A stretch of DNA of 64,000 bases, from assembly GCA_004352715.1 (NCBI GenBank), contig SCFE01000007.1, positions 596,086 to 660,085 of the forward strand. The letters are read 5' to 3'. The notes under the pieces were generated by a model. That model was not told the origin of the DNA. It did no database searches and saw only the letters and a program-made list of their open reading frames with translations. This document shows, one piece after another, positions 59,635-64,000 of the stretch (position 1 is its first letter; the number at the start of each line of letters is the position of its first letter). Position numbers and translations under genes: made by a program. Source of the stretch: Hofstenia miamia (lineage: Eukaryota; Xenacoelomorpha; Acoela).

Positions 59635-59991
59635 GTATCCACACAGCATGCAAAGATGGATGTCGAAAATGAAGATTCCTCAGATGCCATCCTCCATTGG
59701 ATATTCTATATTTTGCACATTATTGTGGATCAGTTTTTGCCAATTCTTCAAACACGCATTCACTCCTTAGAAAAAGAAACTCTCAATGAAAGACAGCTGC
59801 TAGGGCAATTTGAGGCTCACCCCTCCAGTTTCTCTCTGTCAATTTGTTCTGAAAAACTTAGATCAATTTATTCTAAGAACTTAAAGCAATGTCATAATGA
59901 TGTTACTAGATTCCAAGAAGAGTTCAAACTCCTCAAACAGGATGAATTTCTCACTTCTTTTGAAAGCTTAAGCTTTGCTACTTTACATTGA
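59635..59991 (+). CDS. Possible terminal exon of an unknown coiled-coil protein
   Basis: The frame opens after a TAG that can act as splice acceptor (CTACTGTGTAG|GTATCC) and runs 118 codons to a TGA at 59989-59991; an ATG at 59656 could also start a small protein of 111 residues. It reads ILHWIFYILHIIVDQFLPIL (helical, hydrophobic), HSLEKETLNERQLLGQFEAH, and RFQEEFKLLKQDEFLTSFES. Codon use is balanced and there are no stops, unlike the flanks. It could be the last exon of the gene at 50.4-54.2 kb or an independent small gene. I do not recognise the family. Confidence 0.4.
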   Translation, partial: VSTQHAKMDVENEDSSDAILHWIFYILHIIVDQFLPILQTRIHSLEKETLNERQLLGQFEAHPSSFSLSICSEKLRSIYSKNLKQCHNDVTRFQEEFKLLKQDEFLTSFESLSFATLH

Positions 59992-62737
59992 ACATAAGCT
60001 TCTAATTTTTCTTATAATTTATTTTGTGTTTTAAGTTCACTGAAGTGATCTTGTTCAATGTTTAAAGAATATTTTAATTTTAACATTTAGTTTTTTTATG
60101 TTTCATCTAGAGAAGAAACACATTTCTTAGATAACAATTTTATTAAATTATTATAGAAATTCCGTAGAAATTAGTGAAAATTTACATTTTCCTTATTCAT
60201 TAATCAGCTTTTAATCTATATAACTAAGAGTCATTTTGCTGTTGAAACAAAATTTAATATTATTGTCCTTAATTTCTTCTAACTCTTTTTAAAACTAGTC
60301 GCATTTTCACAATTACTTTCATAAACGTAGTTTAATAGTCATTGAAATTATAAAAGAAATTCTAAAGTGTATAATTTACAAACACATTTGAAATCAATGC
60401 GCTTCTCAAATTGCAAAATCACTTGAAGTTTACTAAGATGGTTGAGTTTATTAATGGTACAAGTGATTTTCTAAAAAAGTTAAGAGAATCTGTGAAATTC
60501 TGCAAAACTGTGAGAAACCCATATCTATATATCCTTTTATATTGAAATTTTAGCATTTACTCAGGCAATATTTAAATGGGTTATTAAAACTAGTAATTTT
60601 TCATTGGCAATTTTTTATTCAATTCTCCTAAATATTTGCAAAAAAAATTTTAATTTTCTAGAATATTGACAATAAAAAATATAGTATGGTGACTAAAAAT
60701 CTAGAAAAATAGTGCAAAAAATAGAATTAAACTTCTTACTATAAGCTAATAATTCACATGAGTAAAATACTTGGTAATAAGTTGTTCATTATAGATTCTT
60801 TGTATTACAAATGGGATACACCAAATTATTTGAATTAATTTCTAAATGCATTTAAAATAATCTTGAAAGTAAAGAAGTTCCGTCAAAAAACTTAAAACTT
60901 TGAGTTTGTAAATTCTAACAGCAAACATGGCAGGAGACAGAATTATGGAATGGAAGGCATGTGTAAAATTATTCTTATCTGAATTGAGTAATTTACGTTT
61001 TTCAATTAGTAAGAGCAAAATGGGCTTTATATGGGTAAGTAATTGTCTAGGAATGTTTGTATAAGTTTTCGTTGAAATTGGAGTCATATTCAAGTATGCA
61101 ATTTACAATATTAGAGAGAAATTAAGAAAAAAAATAATGTCAAATATTTATTTTCTAAAGGCAATGTTAATTGTTTGACATCAATACCAACGCGTAGTTG
61201 CTTGAAAAATGATAACAAGAAAGGTTCTTTTGTTAACTGAATTGTAACCAAATATTTTAAACTAAAATTACTATTCTCAGTGATACAATTGTAGATAAAG
61301 TTTAATTTCAACTGGGAGTTCATTCTGGTTATTATATTTCAGGTTAAGAATGTTATTATATGTCGGATCAAGGCCTACTGCAATCACGGCCTGGTGATTT
61401 GCAGCAAAATTAACAAAAATGAGGCCGCAAATACACTTCGCCACAGATCAAGATTTGTTCCAACAAATCATTTTAAGTAACCAAATTAAAGAATTAGACA
61501 TTGTACACATCTATTCACTTTTTGGAGCGCTTTGAAATTGCAAAACCACTTTCAAATATAATGAAGCCATTAACAATAAACACATCTTTCTGCATATCGA
61601 AATTTATGATTTGACCTCATAAAAATCAGAGAATATAGATCTACACAAGCAGAAATGTGGATCTAAGCTTTCGACTTTCAGATGAAATATTTCTAGAAAT
61701 TTAATTTACTTCTTTACCTGTGAAAACCTTTAATTGTTTGATGAACCCCACTTTTGTTGTCATGCAAATATAATTGCTGTAATTCCACAAATTTTATGGG
61801 AATTTTCGGTATTCTTTGTATTGCAAATTTGGAGAAAATTTTACACCAATTCCTTACTTGCAAGGATCTAATAGCTTCTGCAACTGCAGCGGCATTCTTA
61901 GCACAACAGATTCCAAGAATATATTCCTAATTAGCAACTTATTAATGAACGAGCTTAAAGAAAATTTCGAATTTATGTGATGATTTAAATCATTTTTTGG
62001 AAACATTTTGGAAAATCTTAATGTGAAAGACAAAGTTACAAAATGAACTCTCAATTCGGAAATTGCCTTAGTTTATTTTTTAATGACCATGATAAAATGG
62101 TCCGAGTGTTGAAGCAGCACAGTTGAATATCATAGAACAACAAAAGCTTAGAATTACAAAATATAGATTCTACAACTACATTTCAAAATTATAGCGTGCC
62201 TCTTAGAATATCATTTATCATTTTTACAAAATTCAAAAATTGTCTTAGTATCCCTAAAATACATCAATTAAGTGTGCAAAAACAAATACTTTATCAGAAA
62301 AAAGCCAAAGCTCTCGTTTTTTAAGTATTCGTAAGAGTTCTTGAATTATATTCTCCAAGATCCTTCAAATATTTATAAATGCACTTTAAGGATTGTTAGC
62401 AAAATGTTCTCGCTAATAGAATAACTAATGGAATTTGTTTGTAAATGAAAGCAAGGCAAAGTGTTCGGTCTGAATTCAAGATTTTGAGCTTCGAGTTCGA
62501 GAATTTTTTTGCAGAAAATTTCGAGTTCGATTGAGTTTTTTCTAATTCTAAAATATTAATTTTACAATAATTCCGAGGTTTGTAAGCTAAAAAATTATTT
62601 GCGTCTGGTAAAGAAGTTTTTCGATTGAATTAAAGTTTTAATGATTTCTTTTCCGACTTTTTTTTCGATCGAGTTCTACGAACTCGTTCGATTTCGAGTT
62701 TTTAGCATTCCAAGTACCTGAAATACCTAAATATCAA
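59992..62737. other. AT-rich stretch; cryptic TCGAGTTCGAG repeats
   Basis: No gene recognised. At 62465-62705 variants of TTCGAGTTCGAG and its inverse ACGAACTCG occur several times, as in a degenerate fold-back repeat. Confidence 0.4.
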
Positions 62738-62874
62738 GCCATTAATGGACCGACAATGGGCCATTGAAGTTGCCATTGATGGCCATTATTGGCAGATCAC
62801 CGCCGGGGAATTAATGGGCCAATAATGATCAATTCATGAACCATTGGTGAGCCAAAAGTGACCCATTAGTGGCA
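62738..62874. repeat. Palindromic CCATTAATGG-type repeat block
   Basis: Within 137 bases CCATTAATGG, GGGCCATTG, GCCATTGATGGCCATTATTG, TTAATGGGCC and CCCATTAGTGG recur in both orientations around a GC-rich centre (CACCGCCGGGG). This suggests a MITE or the end of a DNA transposon. Confidence 0.55.
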
Positions 62875-63093
62875 AACAGTAGGTTTTGATAGCAAAACAT
62901 TATTATTATGTATAAAACAATAACTTTATATATCTAAGAAGCTCAAACATTGCTGTTTGAACATACACAAATCCAACAAAGCATTTTCAGTACAAACATT
63001 TAATAGACATTTGAAAGAATGTCTTGTTTATAAATGATAACAATAAACATATAAATCCGACAACTTTAACAAAAATTTTAAATTTTCAAATTA

Positions 63094-63765
63094 TAGTTGG
63101 CTGCAAAAAAATGAGACTAGAAAAAAGGCATATTCCTTTGAAACTACTGAACGTAACAACTCAAAGGTAAGATTTTAAAGATACATTAAAGGACTATAAG
63201 TAAAAAGCATCAAAGTCTAATTTGTTTTCCTCCTGTAGAAATAACTTCATTCAAACGAACTGAAACTGATTTCATTAAATTGGACTTCATTTCAGATGTC
63301 AAAATGTGTTGACTTTCTTGGATTTTTTCTTTTAAATCGGATATATTTTTCGGATTTTTCTTCTCAACGTCATTTTTCAATATCTGCCACACGTTTTCGA
63401 TTGGAGAAAGATCAGCAGAACTTGGTGGCCATTGCAAAAACTGGATATTATTTTCAGAAAACCAATTTTTTGTCTTTGCTTACGTGTGCGGGGTTGCTCC
63501 GTCCTGTTGGAGTATCCATCCATCATCATATAAAGCATCAGCATAAGGCATAAATTCAGCTATAATTTGGAAATATCTTTGACTGTTGATTGTGGCTTTT
63601 CCGTCTAAAATTTTCAAATAAAACCCACGATAGGAAAGTGCTCCCCAAACCATAATTTTTTGGTCGAAATTTGGAACCGCTTTTGTTGGTCTTGGACATT
63701 TCTTTGACGACCACACGACTTTGTTTCTGTGTAGTTGAAATACGCACTCATCAGTTAACAATTAA
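63094..63765 (-). pseudogene. Tc1-like transposase remnant (DD34E)
   Basis: One minus-strand frame from about 63763 to 63210 has a single stop (63480-63482). It reads LTDECVFQLHRNKVVWSS with the first catalytic Asp, then IMVWGALSYRGFYLKILDGK, ILQQDGATPHT with the second Asp, and QWPPSSADLSPIENVWQILK with the Glu; 34 residues separate Asp and Glu, as in Tc1. The C-terminus ends in VISTGGKQIRL. The N-terminal DNA-binding region is absent, so the copy is truncated at its right side. GTTGGCTGCAAAAAAATGAG at 63096-63115 is a likely terminal repeat. It is not closely similar to the element at 27889. Confidence 0.85.
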
Positions 63766-63905
63766 GCGCATGACAGATTTCGTTTGACATTTGAAATTTA
63801 CGCCCTTTAAGTAAGTGTGAAATCTTTAATTTTGTAAATATACATTTATAGTAGTTTGTAGTATTTGTTTGCTTGTTTATTTTAGCAATACATTTGCTTG
63901 ACTCA

Positions 63906-63937
63906 TTATTATTATTAGTAGTAGTAGTAGTAGTAGT
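63906..63937. repeat. (ATT)n/(AGT)n microsatellite
   Basis: ATT units switch to about seven AGT units. Confidence 0.9.
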
Positions 63938-64000
63938 GTAGCGATTTTGAAGTCAAAACATTGTCAATGCAAAGAACCTTATAAGAATGATGGCTAATAG

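Noticed and set aside
1-64000. CRISPR array, bacterial operons or ribosome binding sites
   Set aside because: The window is eukaryotic; the only regular repeats are microsatellites and short tandem or fold-back repeats.

Overview
The window is AT-rich animal DNA, not bacterial. The evidence is a split rhodopsin-like GPCR gene with GT-AG introns, a full-length anoctamin, and a dense mix of metazoan transposons (Ty3/gypsy, Penelope-like, LINEs of the ORF1/endonuclease/RT type, Tc1/mariner). Long (TA)n microsatellites and scaffold gaps recur throughout. An invertebrate is the best reading; I cannot name the species.

Layout. 0-2.2 kb: two diverged coiled-coil Gag-like fragments on opposite strands around a 1000-N gap, the right one starting behind an LTR edge and a tRNA-Arg-type primer binding site. 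3.5-12.4 kb: a decayed Ty3/gypsy element (gag, protease, RT, RNase H, integrase), followed by a roughly 3-kb extra coding region of unknown function and a 3' LTR. 12.4-23.8 kb: AT-rich DNA with LINE remnants (RNA-binding ORF1, endonuclease, PHD-finger ORF1) and (TA)n/gap tracts. 23.87-25.62 kb: a three-exon GPCR gene. 27.0-27.5 kb: the 3' end of a Penelope-like element with a GIY-YIG endonuclease and, just after it, a hammerhead-ribozyme core. 27.9-29.8 kb: a Tc1-like transposon with matching terminal repeats and an internally duplicated transposase. 33.0-34.1 kb: 5' part of a reverse-transcriptase element with a PHD-like finger, cut by a second 1000-N gap. 36.9-37.6 kb: an unrecognised, frameshifted minus-strand coding remnant. 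38.7-41.1 kb: an intronless anoctamin/TMEM16 gene. 44.4-45.7 kb: two fold-back repeats, one with a telomere-like minisatellite core. 45.8-48.7 kb: two LINE RT remnants. 50.4-54.2 kb: three exon-like blocks in one phase (unknown protein). 59.6-60.0 kb: a possible terminal exon. 62.7 kb: palindromic repeat. 63.1-63.8 kb: a second Tc1-like transposase remnant.

The host genes (GPCR, anoctamin, the unknown split gene) are membrane or unknown proteins with no visible functional link; most recognisable coding sequence here is transposon-derived and broken. The gypsy and Tc1 elements look clearly richer in G+C than their surroundings, suggesting later arrival from a differently composed source or weaker mutation pressure since insertion.
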